A DNA stretch of 64,000 bases from Thermophagus sp052400625 (GCA_052400625.1 JBQTGH010000012.1), one strand, 5' to 3'; numbered from the stretch's first letter, positions 10,001 through 18,651 are shown. Numbers and translations are program-made. The notes: generated from the letters alone by a model not told the origin.

Positions 10001-10095
10001 GTAATTTGGGGGTAGAACCGGAAATAATGGATGAAAACGGATTGCAATATCCTCAAAATAAGTTGGTAAACCTTGGTGTAAATCTTTCTTTCTAA
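7003..10095 (+). CDS. SusC-like TonB-dependent glycan transporter (PUL A)
   Basis: This is the outer-membrane importer of glycan fragments, working with the SusD encoded 12 bp downstream. I start at the ATG at 7003 because it gives a clean signal peptide (MKKYLLLFVMLIPITVLSQ); the open frame extends to 6910 but that part has no signal character. A carboxypeptidase-D-like domain (about 22-105: GRIVDSTGEPIPGVSVVV) leads to the family motif DEVIAVGYGVQKK. A plug follows (about 110-225, with GNPLYVIDGVQKD and AAIYGVRAANGVVVVTTK) and then a barrel ending in aromatic F. The length of 1030 aa is normal. It is the first gene of an operon that also has susD and a DUF3823 gene, and it is probably induced by HTCS1. 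Confidence 0.95.
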   Translation: MKKYLLLFVMLIPITVLSQTITVTGRIVDSTGEPIPGVSVVVQGTSTGTITDYEGTFRLGNVPPDAILIFSFVGMKTQNINVEGRTIINVTMEEVSYGLDEVIAVGYGVQKKESITGAISGVTSNDLESVHASTVSSTIAGKMAGVSFRMPDGRPGASANIQIRNMGNPLYVIDGVQKDAGHFNNLSPNDIESITILKDASAAIYGVRAANGVVVVTTKNGKLNEKNTINIDAYIGWQNWSRFPETVDAYEWMLGKAYADMNQTGSTSITPEELELWKVGTQPGYQSFDWYDYIIKPNAPQNSINVNTRGGSEKINYYLSFTQLNQTSVLGREFTFDRTNIQTNVDAQIAKSLKVGTRINGRVETRDNPGVPGTDDYWAPRFALFRNRPSWRPYANDNPEYINHIPNMETNWALLNKKNSGYWTEDWRVLDLQFIAEYQTPIDGLTVKGLYSYYIADRLMNGHEYTYDAYSYNPETDEYYISFSNKNPWRERGTHKNIDNVWQAQVNYSKTFGDHDVNATFVNERIERRELDVWVHSVPKTNALPLIQFNDMDSYDDVDFEQARIGYIGRLNYNYANKYYLEFSGRYDGSWKFSEDDRWGFFPSASLGWRITEESFMDNLLGSSSFDLKLRASYGELGDDDVGIGAFDYWSGYNYGTSVVTLDGEQITGARYKGEPITSISWYTSKITDIGADFAFMGGKINGTLDYFYRKREGLRGRKYDVLVPNELGYSLPDENVNSDATMGAEAMLIYHGNAGELDYSIGGNISYARNKFLESYKPRFGNSWDYFRNSSEDRWTGTYWGYEVIGQFESIEQINNYEVNNDGVGNRDMLPGDLIYKDVNRDGVINEMDMRPIGYPRDRNPILNFGFNLTAEYKGFDFRADFSGGAMFSYNQGWEMRWPYQNTGNLLAQFYDDRYHRSDPFDLNSEWIPGNYPPLRFNAGWHNNYNKNSTFWLTNVHYLRCRTLEIGYSIPKLLLEKFGLEKARFFLNTYNLFSLDNVSNLGVEPEIMDENGLQYPQNKLVNLGVNLSF

Positions 10096-10107
10096 AAAGC
10101 TGAAATT

Positions 10108-12003
10108 ATGAATAAATTAATCTATATAATAAGCGTAATCCTTGCTTTAGGATATTGGGGCTGTGATGATGATGCTTTTCTGGATAGGGAACCGAAAGAT
10201 ATTTTGCTTGATGAACAAGTATATTCTGATAATGCCCTGGCTTTGGCAGTACTTGCAGATTTTTATTTCAGATTGCCTGAATTCCAAGGACCGAATAACT
10301 GGTGGAATTTTGTTGATTTTGATGAAGGTTTCGGGTCGGCATTCGGTGATTATTGGCGACATAAAAATAATGGATGGGATTTTGGTGAGTGGGGAATGTG
10401 GGACTATGGCTTCATACGTGAAATAAATCTGTTTATAGAGAAAGCGATGGAGGCTAATGAAAAGGAATTAACTCAAAAAGCCAGATTTATTGCTGAGGGG
10501 CGTTTTATTCGTGCCTGGTTATATTTTGAGATGGTTAAGCGAATGGGTGGTGTCCCATTGATAACAGAGTCCATGACTTATGATTTTAGTGGAGATCCCA
10601 CCTACCTTCAATATCCAAGGGCTAAAGAGTATGAAATTTATGATTTTATACTGAGTGAGTTAGATGCCATAAAGGGGGATCTGCCTTCAACTGCCGACAT
10701 TAAATCCCGTGCGACCCAGGGCCTTGTTGATGCCATGAAATCAAGGGTGGCGTTGTATGCCGGATCTATTGCAAAACATGGGGTTAATACACCAAGCGTC
10801 TCACTTCCAGGTGGGGAGGTCGGGATTCCTGCTTCCATGGCTGAAGGTTATTATGAAAAGGCATTGAATGCTGCCGAAAAATTGATTAATGACGGTCCAT
10901 ATTCTCTGTATAAGGCAAAAGAAGATTTATCCGAAAATTTTGCAAACATTTTTATAGAAGAAAACAATAATCCAGAAGTTATTTTTGCAAAAGACTTTAT
11001 GCAGAGTGAAAAAGGGGATGGGAGATCTAATGCTTTCACTCTTGTAAATCAGCCATGGTCCGTTGCAGAGGATCTTGAAGGGGGCCGTTTGAATCCCTCC
11101 TTAAACATGGTTCAGTCCTTTGAATTATTGGATAATACTTTTCAGAAATTTCAGACAAAAGATGAATTGGGTAATTGGATATTTTATGAGAAGCCAGAAG
11201 ATATTTTTGCCAACAGGGATCCAAGATTAAAGGGAACAGTTATGATTCCAGGATCCAAGTTTAAAGGGAAAGATTTGGACATATGGGCCGGATATGCGCT
11301 ACCTGATGGTACTTTAATTACAGGGGACCAGTTTGGAGAATATGGTGAAGTACCTGGATTAGGAAATGTTCAAGTCGTGGGTATGGATGGACCAATAGAT
11401 AGATTGGAATTTTCAGCCCAAACAGGATTTTACATTAGAAAACATATGGATCCTGCCACTGGATCTGGACAACGTGGTTTGAAAAGTGAGCAATGGTGGG
11501 TTAGGTATCGATTGGCAGAGGTTTATTTGAACGCGGCAGAAGCTGCATTTGAGTTAGGATACAATGATGTTGCCGCAGAATATTTAAATGTTGTTCGTAG
11601 AAGGGCAGGATTTACTATTGATTTGACTGAGGATGAAATATCATTTGATCGAATAGTTCATGAAAGGAAAGTGGAGTTGGCCTTCGAAGGTCATCAGCTT
11701 TGGGACTACAAACGTTGGAGAATTGCTCATAAAGTCTGGAACGGGGAACCCATTGACCATGTCCCCACTGATCCTGGAAATGCCACTTCTGTTAGTACTC
11801 GTGTGTTTGGGCTTTGGCCATACAAATATTACGATCCCGAAAATTCAAATAATCCCAATAATGGAAAATATGTATATAAAGAAATACTCCCAAGTGAGGT
11901 TACTGGGGCGGATCGTTTTCAATTAGGTAATTACTATTCCAGAATAGGTGATGATATATTAAATAATAATCCCTTGATTGTTAAGAATCCCAATCATAAC
12001 TAA
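10108..12003 (+). CDS. SusD/RagB-family surface glycan-binding lipoprotein (PUL A)
   Basis: This lipoprotein forms the lid over the SusC encoded just upstream and captures the glycan. The signal peptide ends at C19, followed by DDD, the acidic stretch that sends Bacteroidota lipoproteins to the cell surface. It shows the N-terminal SusD pattern (FLDREPKDILLDEQVY), the helical repeat region (AEGRFIRAWLYFEMVKRMGGVPL) and the C-terminal family signature (ERKVELAFEGHQLWDYKRWR). At 631 aa it is about 100 residues longer than many SusD proteins. The extra length is in the middle (about 300-450). The gene is 12 bp after susC and 13 bp before the DUF3823 gene, so all three are one operon. Confidence 0.95.
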   Translation: MNKLIYIISVILALGYWGCDDDAFLDREPKDILLDEQVYSDNALALAVLADFYFRLPEFQGPNNWWNFVDFDEGFGSAFGDYWRHKNNGWDFGEWGMWDYGFIREINLFIEKAMEANEKELTQKARFIAEGRFIRAWLYFEMVKRMGGVPLITESMTYDFSGDPTYLQYPRAKEYEIYDFILSELDAIKGDLPSTADIKSRATQGLVDAMKSRVALYAGSIAKHGVNTPSVSLPGGEVGIPASMAEGYYEKALNAAEKLINDGPYSLYKAKEDLSENFANIFIEENNNPEVIFAKDFMQSEKGDGRSNAFTLVNQPWSVAEDLEGGRLNPSLNMVQSFELLDNTFQKFQTKDELGNWIFYEKPEDIFANRDPRLKGTVMIPGSKFKGKDLDIWAGYALPDGTLITGDQFGEYGEVPGLGNVQVVGMDGPIDRLEFSAQTGFYIRKHMDPATGSGQRGLKSEQWWVRYRLAEVYLNAAEAAFELGYNDVAAEYLNVVRRRAGFTIDLTEDEISFDRIVHERKVELAFEGHQLWDYKRWRIAHKVWNGEPIDHVPTDPGNATSVSTRVFGLWPYKYYDPENSNNPNNGKYVYKEILPSEVTGADRFQLGNYYSRIGDDILNNNPLIVKNPNHN

Positions 12004-12016
12004 AGGAAATTGAATT

Positions 12017-12715
12017 ATGGCAAAAATAAATATTATATTAATTTTGTTTGTGGCTGGTATATTGGCCTGCTGTGAATATGATAACTATGAAGAACCGCAT
12101 TCCAGATTAAATGGTCATATTGTTTATGAGGGAGAGCCAATTAATGTAGCATACAATGCTTTGTTTTTCCATCTTTACGAGCCAGGATGGCAGCTTTCTT
12201 ATCCAATTAGAGTAGAAGTTGCTCAGGATGGCTCTTATTCAGCACTCTTATTTGACGGAGAATATAAGCTGATTATCGATTCAAATCAAGGACCATTTAG
12301 AAATTTAACCAATCCGGAAACCCAATCCGATACCATTTTGGTTAGTGTCAAAGGGGAGACTGAGTTGGATATTGAAGTCGAACCATATTATATGATTCGT
12401 AATGCATCTGTGTCAGTTAGTGGTCAAAAAGTTACAGCAAATTTTGGTCTAGAACAGATTATTAAGGATGAGGATGCAAGAAGCATTGAAGAGGTGTTTT
12501 TGTGTGTTCATAAACGGCAGTTTGTAGACAACTTTAACAATCTTTCAAGTGTAGAACTTGAAGGTGTTGATATAGAAGACATGGATTTAATAACTATGTC
12601 AATTAATGTACCGGAAATGACACCACCACAGGATTATGCATTTGTCCGTTTGGGTGTAAAGATTTCAGGAGTTGAAGACTTTCTATTCTCCGAAGTTTTT
12701 AAAGTTGAATTATAA
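12017..12715 (+). CDS. DUF3823-type lipoprotein, likely surface glycan-binding
   Basis: This is a 232-aa lipoprotein with a signal peptide ending near C18/C19 followed by EYDNYEE. The body looks all-beta: an N-terminal carboxypeptidase-regulatory-like sheet domain (about 28-120, LNGHIVYEGEPINVA and GSYSALLFDGEYKLII) and a second beta domain (about 125-230). This arrangement matches the DUF3823 family, usually encoded directly after susD and assumed to help bind glycan at the surface. It is the last gene of the susC-susD operon and is followed 11 bp later by a good terminator. No catalytic signature was seen. Confidence 0.75.
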   Translation: MAKINIILILFVAGILACCEYDNYEEPHSRLNGHIVYEGEPINVAYNALFFHLYEPGWQLSYPIRVEVAQDGSYSALLFDGEYKLIIDSNQGPFRNLTNPETQSDTILVSVKGETELDIEVEPYYMIRNASVSVSGQKVTANFGLEQIIKDEDARSIEEVFLCVHKRQFVDNFNNLSSVELEGVDIEDMDLITMSINVPEMTPPQDYAFVRLGVKISGVEDFLFSEVFKVEL

Positions 12716-12726
12716 GAAAGAAACAT

Positions 12727-12763
12727 ATTTGCCCGAAGTTTTCCCTTTCGGGCAAATTTTTCT
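12727..12763 (+). terminator. Terminator of susC-susD-DUF3823 operon
   Basis: ATTTGCCCGAA and TTCGGGCAAAT form a perfect 11-bp stem with a nine-base loop, followed by a T-rich run. It lies 11 bp after the stop codon of the DUF3823 gene. Confidence 0.85.
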
Positions 12764-13002
12764 TCTTTATTTATCATAAAGTGTAAAGGCTTTGAAATTT
12801 TTTCCCAATTATCATCTGGGACAATTTTCGGAAAGATGAATGAGAAAACGAGTATAATAAATGGTATAGAAAATAATATTATTGAAAATTAAAATTACAA
12901 AACGCCATCAAGTGCAAGGAATTTTGTTGATTTATTTTTTTTCTGATATTGATTTTGTATTAAACGCATATCCAAGATAGCCAAGAAAAGAAAACAGACT
13001 AG

Positions 13003-13344
13003 CTGACTGAAAATTGTACCACGGAAGCCGTGGCCATGTTAGACCGAGTCAGAGCTCGTGCCAATATGCCAAAACTTGAAGTGAATCATCTCGAAGCCAC
13101 ACAAACCAAGGAAGCCTTTCTGGAACGGTTGCAAATGGAACGATCTCTTGAGCTGTGCCTCGAAGGACATCGTTGGGCCGATTTGAAACGTTGGGGTTTA
13201 TTGAAGAGCCAGGAGGATGTTAATAAATTGGCTCAGAGGGATCCTGATTTCGACAATTTCATTGTAGGAAGACATGAATGCCTTCCAATTCCGTCGAGTG
13301 AGGTAAATAATAATGAGAATCTCGATCAAAATCCCAATTATTAG
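13003..13344 (+). pseudogene. 3' remnant of a second susD gene
   Basis: About 113 codons match only the C-terminal end of SusD proteins: EAVAMLDRVRARANM, then ERSLELCLEGHRWADLKRWG, then a normal ending LDQNPNY. A stop codon lies in frame at 13000, just before the homology, and no SusD N-terminus, lipoprotein signal or partner susC is found upstream. The frame is intact to its stop and has its own terminator. It is too diverged from the neighbouring susD C-terminus to look like a recent duplicate. I read it as the tail of a deleted susC/susD pair. Translation as a small protein from GTG 13030 is possible but unlikely. Confidence 0.8.
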
Positions 13345-13385
13345 GAAAATAGTTGATCTTATTTTGATTATTTATCAAAATATTA

Positions 13386-13422
13386 GAATGCGGTCGAAAG
13401 CATTTTTGGCCGCATTCAAGTA
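13386..13422 (+). terminator. Terminator after the susD remnant
   Basis: GAATGCGGTC and GGCCGCATTC pair over 10 bp (one G-U) with a 12-base loop and a short T-rich tail. It lies 42 bp after the stop of the susD remnant and probably ended the lost operon. Confidence 0.65.
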
Positions 13423-13531
13423 TTTTTAATAAATGAAACGAGTATGGCAAGAAAAATTTGCTATAAAAGCAAAGGGATTAATTGAACTATGCGAGTTCAT
13501 TCGACTAATAACTTAGATAAACTTTATACTG

Positions 13532-14512
13532 ATGAAAATGACAAATCAAATATTTATTTTGCTGATTTTTTTAGGTTTATCATGGGGGAGTTGTTCCGAA
13601 AACAAAGATGGAACAACAAGAGATGAGGAAGATATTGTCAAAGTTCCGTTAGGCGATCCATTTATAATGTATTTTGATGGAGTTTACTATGCTTATGGGA
13701 CTTTTTCCGAGGATGGAATCATTGTCTTTTCATCAACGGACCTTAAAAACTGGGAAATTCCGAAGGAATTGGTAAATGGTTTGGCCCTTCAAAAGTCTGA
13801 TGTTTGGGGTGATAAATGGTTCTGGGCTCCTGAAGTTTATTCCATAAATGGTAAATTTTATATGTATTATTCAGCAGATGAACATATTTGTGTGGCGACC
13901 AGTGATAATCCATGGGGACCGTTTACACAGGAGGAGCAAAAACCGATGATTACCGACGAGAAATGTATTGATAATTCTCTTTTCATTGATGAAGATGGAA
14001 CGCCCTGGCTTTATTTTGTGCGGTTTAATGATGGGAATAATATATGGGTTGCGGAACTTGAAGAAAACCTGATCGATATAAAACAGGAGACCATGAAACC
14101 ATGCATTCATGTTTCACAAGAGTGGGAAACTGTTTGGCCGCGTGTAAATGAGGGCCCGTTTGTGATCCGTCACAATGGAATTTATTACATGACTTATTCT
14201 GCTAACAGCTATGAGAGTCCCTTTTATGGTGTTGGTTATGCAACTTCACAAAATCCTGAAGGACCTTGGATTAAATATGAAGGAAATCCAATTTTACAAA
14301 AGCCGGGGGAATTGGTAGGAGCCGGACACAGTGCTATGTTCCACGATGAAAGTGGAAGTCTAAAAATAGTTTTTCATGCGCACAACAATGAAAAAAGCAT
14401 TCATCCGCGCCACATGTATGTAAGTACAGTAAGTTTTGAAGACCGCATTGACGGACAGGATGTGATGGTTATTGACTCCAGTTATACAGTGCCTCAACTG
14501 AAAACGAATTGA
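13532..14512 (+). CDS. GH43-family glycosidase, lipoprotein
   Basis: This is a five-bladed beta-propeller glycosidase of family GH43, members of which release arabinofuranose or xylose from glycans. The signal peptide ends at C21 (LSWGSC), then acidic residues, so it is a lipoprotein. The three expected acidic residues are visible: D42 in GDPFIM (base), D147 in CIDNSLF (pKa modulator) and E207 in VNEGPF (acid). WAPE at 98-101 and AGHSAMF near 264 are also typical. The single domain of 326 aa has no added binding module. Arabinofuranosidase is the likely activity given the neighbours, but beta-xylosidase is not excluded. The next gene starts 2 bp after this stop, so the two are co-translated. 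Confidence 0.85.
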   Translation: MKMTNQIFILLIFLGLSWGSCSENKDGTTRDEEDIVKVPLGDPFIMYFDGVYYAYGTFSEDGIIVFSSTDLKNWEIPKELVNGLALQKSDVWGDKWFWAPEVYSINGKFYMYYSADEHICVATSDNPWGPFTQEEQKPMITDEKCIDNSLFIDEDGTPWLYFVRFNDGNNIWVAELEENLIDIKQETMKPCIHVSQEWETVWPRVNEGPFVIRHNGIYYMTYSANSYESPFYGVGYATSQNPEGPWIKYEGNPILQKPGELVGAGHSAMFHDESGSLKIVFHAHNNEKSIHPRHMYVSTVSFEDRIDGQDVMVIDSSYTVPQLKTN

Positions 14513-14514
14513 AA

Positions 14515-16266
14515 ATGAATTTGAGTTTTAAATTGTGTTTTATCTGTGCTTTATTGGTGCAATTTCTTGTCTCATGTCAGGGACAGAACCCGGATGGAAA
14601 CATATCAGAATTTGAAAGAACCATCGGTAGGCCTTTGGATGGTATTCGCATCGCCTGGGATTATAGCTCTATGCAGCGACTGGCACCGCAGGAAGGACGA
14701 CAGGCGTCGTGGGCGGGCTATCCCAGAATTAGACGATTGAATAATGGATTGTTGATAGCCGTATATGAGACTAATGGTAATGTTGAGATCATAAAGAGTA
14801 ATGATAATGGATTGACCTGGAGTGCACCGACTATTCTCTTTGCAAAGCACACCAGTTCATCGGTTACGATCAACAAAGCCAATGGTGAACTAATTCAGTT
14901 GTCAAACGGCGACCTTGTGGCCGGTTGCAACTATCGCCCTTCGCGTAATGGGGTGGCACCCTTTGCAATAGCCGTGAGTCGGAGTGCCGATTTTGGGGAT
15001 TCTTGGTCAGAACCTTTAGTCATTTATGAAGCTGGCCAGGATTTTGCGGACGGTTGCTGGGAACCGGTATTTCTAGAGTTGCCGTCAGGTGAATTGCAGG
15101 TTTATTTTGCCAATGAGGGACCTTACACCAATTCTGATGAGCAGGAAATAGCGATGTTGAGATCTTTTGATAATGGAAACACATGGAGTAAGGAGACTGT
15201 CAAAGTTAGCTTCAGGAAAAACCATCGTGACGGAATGCCTGTCCCTGTAATTGCAGGAGATGAAATTGTGTTGGCTATAGAAGATAATGTTTCGGGGCAA
15301 TTCAAACCTTACATTCTCAGTACCTCACTGGAAAACCCGTGGGAAATTACGGTAGATGGTGCCTCGCACAACCGTCATGTCGCCCATAATCCCGAATTGT
15401 CGAATCATGTATATGCCGGGGCTCCTTATTTAATGCATCTTCCTTCCGGCGAATTGGTACTTTCTTATCAGACAACACGTGGCAGATCTGACGATTGGGA
15501 ACGTTCTACGATGGAAGTGGCCATTAGAGATTCCGGGAAACTTCAATTTTCAAAAATCACCCAACCCTTCAATGTTCCATTGGATCGTGAAGCCAAATGG
15601 AATTCTATTTCTCTTTGGGACAAGAATGGGATTGTTGCAGCATCCAGCACCAACTTTCGAAGTGCAACCAATGAGGTATGGATTATTTTAGGACATATTA
15701 TCCCTGAACTTGTGGCTGTCAATAGTGATGTTGTTGTTGATGGCCATTTGGACCAGCAAGAGTGGAAAAAAGAGTTTCCCCTTTTTGTCGGACATAAAGG
15801 GAATGTCAACGTTCTGGCTGATGTCGCATGGGATGATGATTTTTTGTATTTGGCCGCCTTTGTGAGATATAGAGGTACAGAAAAGTATGGAGGTACCTCG
15901 GAAGAGGAAGGAGTAACTTTTTTTGTGGATGCGGGAAATTATTGCCTGATTTCTCCTGATGAAGGTCTATTTAAAGTGTTTTGTAATACCAATGGGCAAT
16001 CTCATACAAGCAAGGGTGAAAATGGTGAGTGGAAAAATATTGAAATGGAAGGCATCCGTTTAGTTACTCAGAATCTAGCCCAAGAAGGTTATTCTCTGGA
16101 ACTGGCTATTCCACTTCCTGCCCTGAATTATCACGTTGAAAATGATATGCGGATAAATTTAAAACTCAGTTACCATGATGAGGAAGGTAGGTTAACAGAA
16201 GAAAGCGTTGTTCATAGTATTGATAATGCTTCTAACACCTGGTGTAAAGTGCTTCTAACCCCTTAA
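14515..16266 (+). CDS. Sialidase-superfamily (BNR) propeller with CBM9-like domain
   Basis: This is a 583-aa lipoprotein (signal ends FLVSC, C21). The first part (about 35-395) is a sialidase-fold propeller with Asp-box repeats SNDNGLTW, SADFGDSW and SFDNGNTW. The segment SWAGYPRIRRL with an early arginine resembles family GH93 exo-alpha-1,5-arabinanases, but GH33-like or uncharacterised BNR enzymes are possible. The C-terminal part (about 403-583: VDGHLDQQEW, DVAWDDDFLYLAAFV) is a CBM9-like beta-sandwich. I use the ATG at 14515; an in-frame TTG at 14509 would overlap the upstream GH43 stop. The tight link to a GH43 and the GH43s downstream support an arabinan-directed role. Confidence 0.7.
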   Translation: MNLSFKLCFICALLVQFLVSCQGQNPDGNISEFERTIGRPLDGIRIAWDYSSMQRLAPQEGRQASWAGYPRIRRLNNGLLIAVYETNGNVEIIKSNDNGLTWSAPTILFAKHTSSSVTINKANGELIQLSNGDLVAGCNYRPSRNGVAPFAIAVSRSADFGDSWSEPLVIYEAGQDFADGCWEPVFLELPSGELQVYFANEGPYTNSDEQEIAMLRSFDNGNTWSKETVKVSFRKNHRDGMPVPVIAGDEIVLAIEDNVSGQFKPYILSTSLENPWEITVDGASHNRHVAHNPELSNHVYAGAPYLMHLPSGELVLSYQTTRGRSDDWERSTMEVAIRDSGKLQFSKITQPFNVPLDREAKWNSISLWDKNGIVAASSTNFRSATNEVWIILGHIIPELVAVNSDVVVDGHLDQQEWKKEFPLFVGHKGNVNVLADVAWDDDFLYLAAFVRYRGTEKYGGTSEEEGVTFFVDAGNYCLISPDEGLFKVFCNTNGQSHTSKGENGEWKNIEMEGIRLVTQNLAQEGYSLELAIPLPALNYHVENDMRINLKLSYHDEEGRLTEESVVHSIDNASNTWCKVLLTP

Positions 16267-16488
16267 TGAAATGAACATGACAAGAATGTTTACCTAGATC
16301 AGAACATCTATAAAGCTATGTCATGTGTTTTCAAGTTAGCCAATGAATTAGAAGGATTTTCTCCAGGAGAAAGATAGAAAGATAGGGCTTGAAAATAAAT
16401 GCCTGTTGTTTTACAGACAATAATTGATAGAGGAAGGCGTGCTGTGGGAAGAAAGGAGAGGGTTCTTTTTAACATTTTAAATATATTC

Positions 16489-16496
16489 TAAATTTG
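16489..16496 (+). promoter_or_regulatory. TAnnTTTG -7 box before the 682-aa gene
   Basis: TAAATTTG matches the Bacteroidota -7 consensus exactly and lies 13 bp before the ATG at 16510. No clear TTG was seen about 19 bp upstream, and the resulting leader would be very short. Confidence 0.3.
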
Positions 16497-16509
16497 ACAG
16501 TGGACGGTT

Positions 16510-18558
16510 ATGAAGAATAAAAAGTCTTTAAAAAATAAGTTTTTGTTTGGTCTGGTTATCATGGCCATATTCTGTGAAGTGGTCAGTTCTCAAACCATTG
16601 ATAACATAAGGGCCGAAATAATATTAAAAATGCCAGGAAATCCGGGGGAACATTTTACTTTAAACATTAAAAATGTCAGTAGAGATAATACTATCAGCTA
16701 TTTAGGTGGAAATGAGTTCCCAATGGTAGTGACCGGAACAATTGAGGAATCGGGGAGTAATATCCATTATAGTATTTCATTGACAGCTTTAGAAAATGTA
16801 TTCTTTAATTTTAAACAAAGTGTAGCTGCGGGTGGTGCAGTTCATGAAAATTGTCAATTTTTGATGCCAGGATTTTGGTATCGTCACAATCTTCGTTCTC
16901 CTCAAGCAGCCCCATCCTTTCACACCAGTGAGAGCTGGTTGGTAAGAGAAGACCGCTTAAGTTCTCCGCTTACGGGGGTATTTGATGAATCCACTGGTCG
17001 TTATTTTACAGTATTGAGAACGGATGATTTAAAGACGGTGGCATATACAGCCATTAATTATGGGGAGGTCATTCTTTCGGGAGAGAACGATTTAGGTTTT
17101 ACCGGTTTTGAGAATCAAGAGGGAAAAACATGGTTGTCTTTTGGATTCCCTTATCGTGAATATCCCAAAACTTATATTCGAAAGTTGACATTGGCCCCTC
17201 CGGTTACTTCATTTTATGAATTAAAAAAGGGAGAAACCAAAACGCTGAGTTGGGTGGTAAAAAAGGGTAGGGCCTCTGACTTTTCTGACTTTGTATCACA
17301 GGTTTGGACTTCTACTTTTGATTATTTGAAACCACAAGCTGTATCATTATTGTATTCCGAAAATGAGATAAAAAGGACTCTTTCCAACTTCTTTGTGGAG
17401 AGCTATGTGGAGAGTGAAGATCTTAATTATTTTTCGGGAATTCATCTACGAACTGATGAGTGTAAAGATATGGGAGGCGCTGAAGTTGGGTTTATTGGGC
17501 GGGTTCTTTTAAATGCTTTCTTTGCCCACCAATACGCTATTGAGAATGGCCATTTAGAGGTTGGAAAAATAGCTGCGAAGATATTGAATAGTTACTTGGA
17601 AAATGGATTTACCGATTCCGGTTTTTTTAGAGAATCTATTAATTATCATACCCATGAAGAATCTGATGTTTATAGTATTCGTCGACAATCGGAGGGGGTC
17701 TATGCGATTCTGAATTATCTGGATTATGAACGGAAACATGGACGAAATCATCCAGGTTGGGAAGGGAGAATGAAAAAACTGTTATCCAATTTTCTTCGCC
17801 TTCAAAACGGAGATGGAAGCTTTCCTCGGAAGTTTAAAGATAATTTTGAGTTGATTGATTCGACAGGAGGAAGCACTGCTTCGGCCATTGTTCCTTTGGT
17901 TATGGCTTCTAAATATTTTAAGGAAAAAGAGTATTTAAAAAGAGCTGAAAAGGCAGGAAAATATCTGGAATCAGAGGTAATCCATAAATCTGATTACTTT
18001 TCTTCTACGTTAGATGCTTATTGTGAGGATAAGGAGGCCTCACTTTATGCATCGACGGCTATGTATTATTTGGCATTGGCTTCATCAGGCAAGAAACATG
18101 TCCATTATACCTTGTTGGCCAGAAAAGCAGCTTATTTTGCTTTGTCTTGGTATTTTTTGTGGGATGTACCGTTTGCACAGGGTCAAATGCTGGGCGATAT
18201 CGGTTTGAAAACCCGTGGATGGGGTAACGTATCTGTAGAAAATAATCATATCGATGTATTCATCTTTGAGTTTGTAGATGTATTGAATTTTCTGTCAAAA
18301 GAAACGGCAGAGAAACGATTTTCAGAATTTGCAGATGTTATAAAGACCTCAATGTTCCAGCTATTACCTTATCCGGGCCACATGTGTGGAATAGCAAAAA
18401 CCGGATATTACCCTGAAGTGGTTCAACACACCAATTGGGATTACGGGAAAAACGGCAAGGGATTTTACAACGATATATTTGCTCCCGGTTGGACTGTTGC
18501 GTCGTTGTGGGAAATGTTAACGCCTGGAAATGCGATTGAGTTTATGAAATCATATTGA
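16510..18558 (+). CDS. Secreted two-domain protein, possible alpha/alpha-toroid glycan enzyme
   Basis: I do not recognise this 682-aa protein. It has a signal peptide (cleavage near VVSSQ, 24-28). The first part (about 30-265) reads as a beta-sandwich with short strands. The second part (about 280-675) is helical with the rhythm of an alpha/alpha toroid: LQNGDGSFPRKF (431-442), EASLYASTAMYYLALAS (509-525) and KAAYFALSWYFLWDVPFAQ (539-557). A beta-domain plus toroid is common in glycoside hydrolase and polysaccharide lyase families. Conserved-looking acidic spots that could be catalytic include RTDECKD (314-320), FFRESINYHTHEES (372-385) and VENNHID (576-582). It lies between a sialidase-fold gene and a GH43, with 243 bp upstream and its own possible promoter, so it belongs to PUL A. 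Confidence 0.55.
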   Translation: MKNKKSLKNKFLFGLVIMAIFCEVVSSQTIDNIRAEIILKMPGNPGEHFTLNIKNVSRDNTISYLGGNEFPMVVTGTIEESGSNIHYSISLTALENVFFNFKQSVAAGGAVHENCQFLMPGFWYRHNLRSPQAAPSFHTSESWLVREDRLSSPLTGVFDESTGRYFTVLRTDDLKTVAYTAINYGEVILSGENDLGFTGFENQEGKTWLSFGFPYREYPKTYIRKLTLAPPVTSFYELKKGETKTLSWVVKKGRASDFSDFVSQVWTSTFDYLKPQAVSLLYSENEIKRTLSNFFVESYVESEDLNYFSGIHLRTDECKDMGGAEVGFIGRVLLNAFFAHQYAIENGHLEVGKIAAKILNSYLENGFTDSGFFRESINYHTHEESDVYSIRRQSEGVYAILNYLDYERKHGRNHPGWEGRMKKLLSNFLRLQNGDGSFPRKFKDNFELIDSTGGSTASAIVPLVMASKYFKEKEYLKRAEKAGKYLESEVIHKSDYFSSTLDAYCEDKEASLYASTAMYYLALASSGKKHVHYTLLARKAAYFALSWYFLWDVPFAQGQMLGDIGLKTRGWGNVSVENNHIDVFIFEFVDVLNFLSKETAEKRFSEFADVIKTSMFQLLPYPGHMCGIAKTGYYPEVVQHTNWDYGKNGKGFYNDIFAPGWTVASLWEMLTPGNAIEFMKSY

Positions 18559-18643
18559 AAGTTTTATGATTGGCTTCAAAAAGAGTGTGTCGATGGATAG
18601 GTAGGGATTAATGCTCTTCCCTCCAATGTGAAGCAAAAAGGGA

Positions 18644-18651
18644 TAGGTTTG
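18644..18651 (+). promoter_or_regulatory. TAnnTTTG -7 box before second GH43
   Basis: TAGGTTTG matches the Bacteroidota -7 consensus and lies about 130 bp before the GH43 start at 18781. No convincing -33 element is seen, so support is weak. Confidence 0.25.

Noticed and set aside
12932..12958. Promoter-like TTG and TGATTTTG before the susD remnant
   Set aside because: The -7 box has a mismatch in a key base and it would only drive a decayed gene with its own terminator.
14509..14514. TTG start for the sialidase-fold gene
   Set aside because: ATG at 14515 is two codons later, starts the signal peptide properly and avoids overlap with the GH43 stop.
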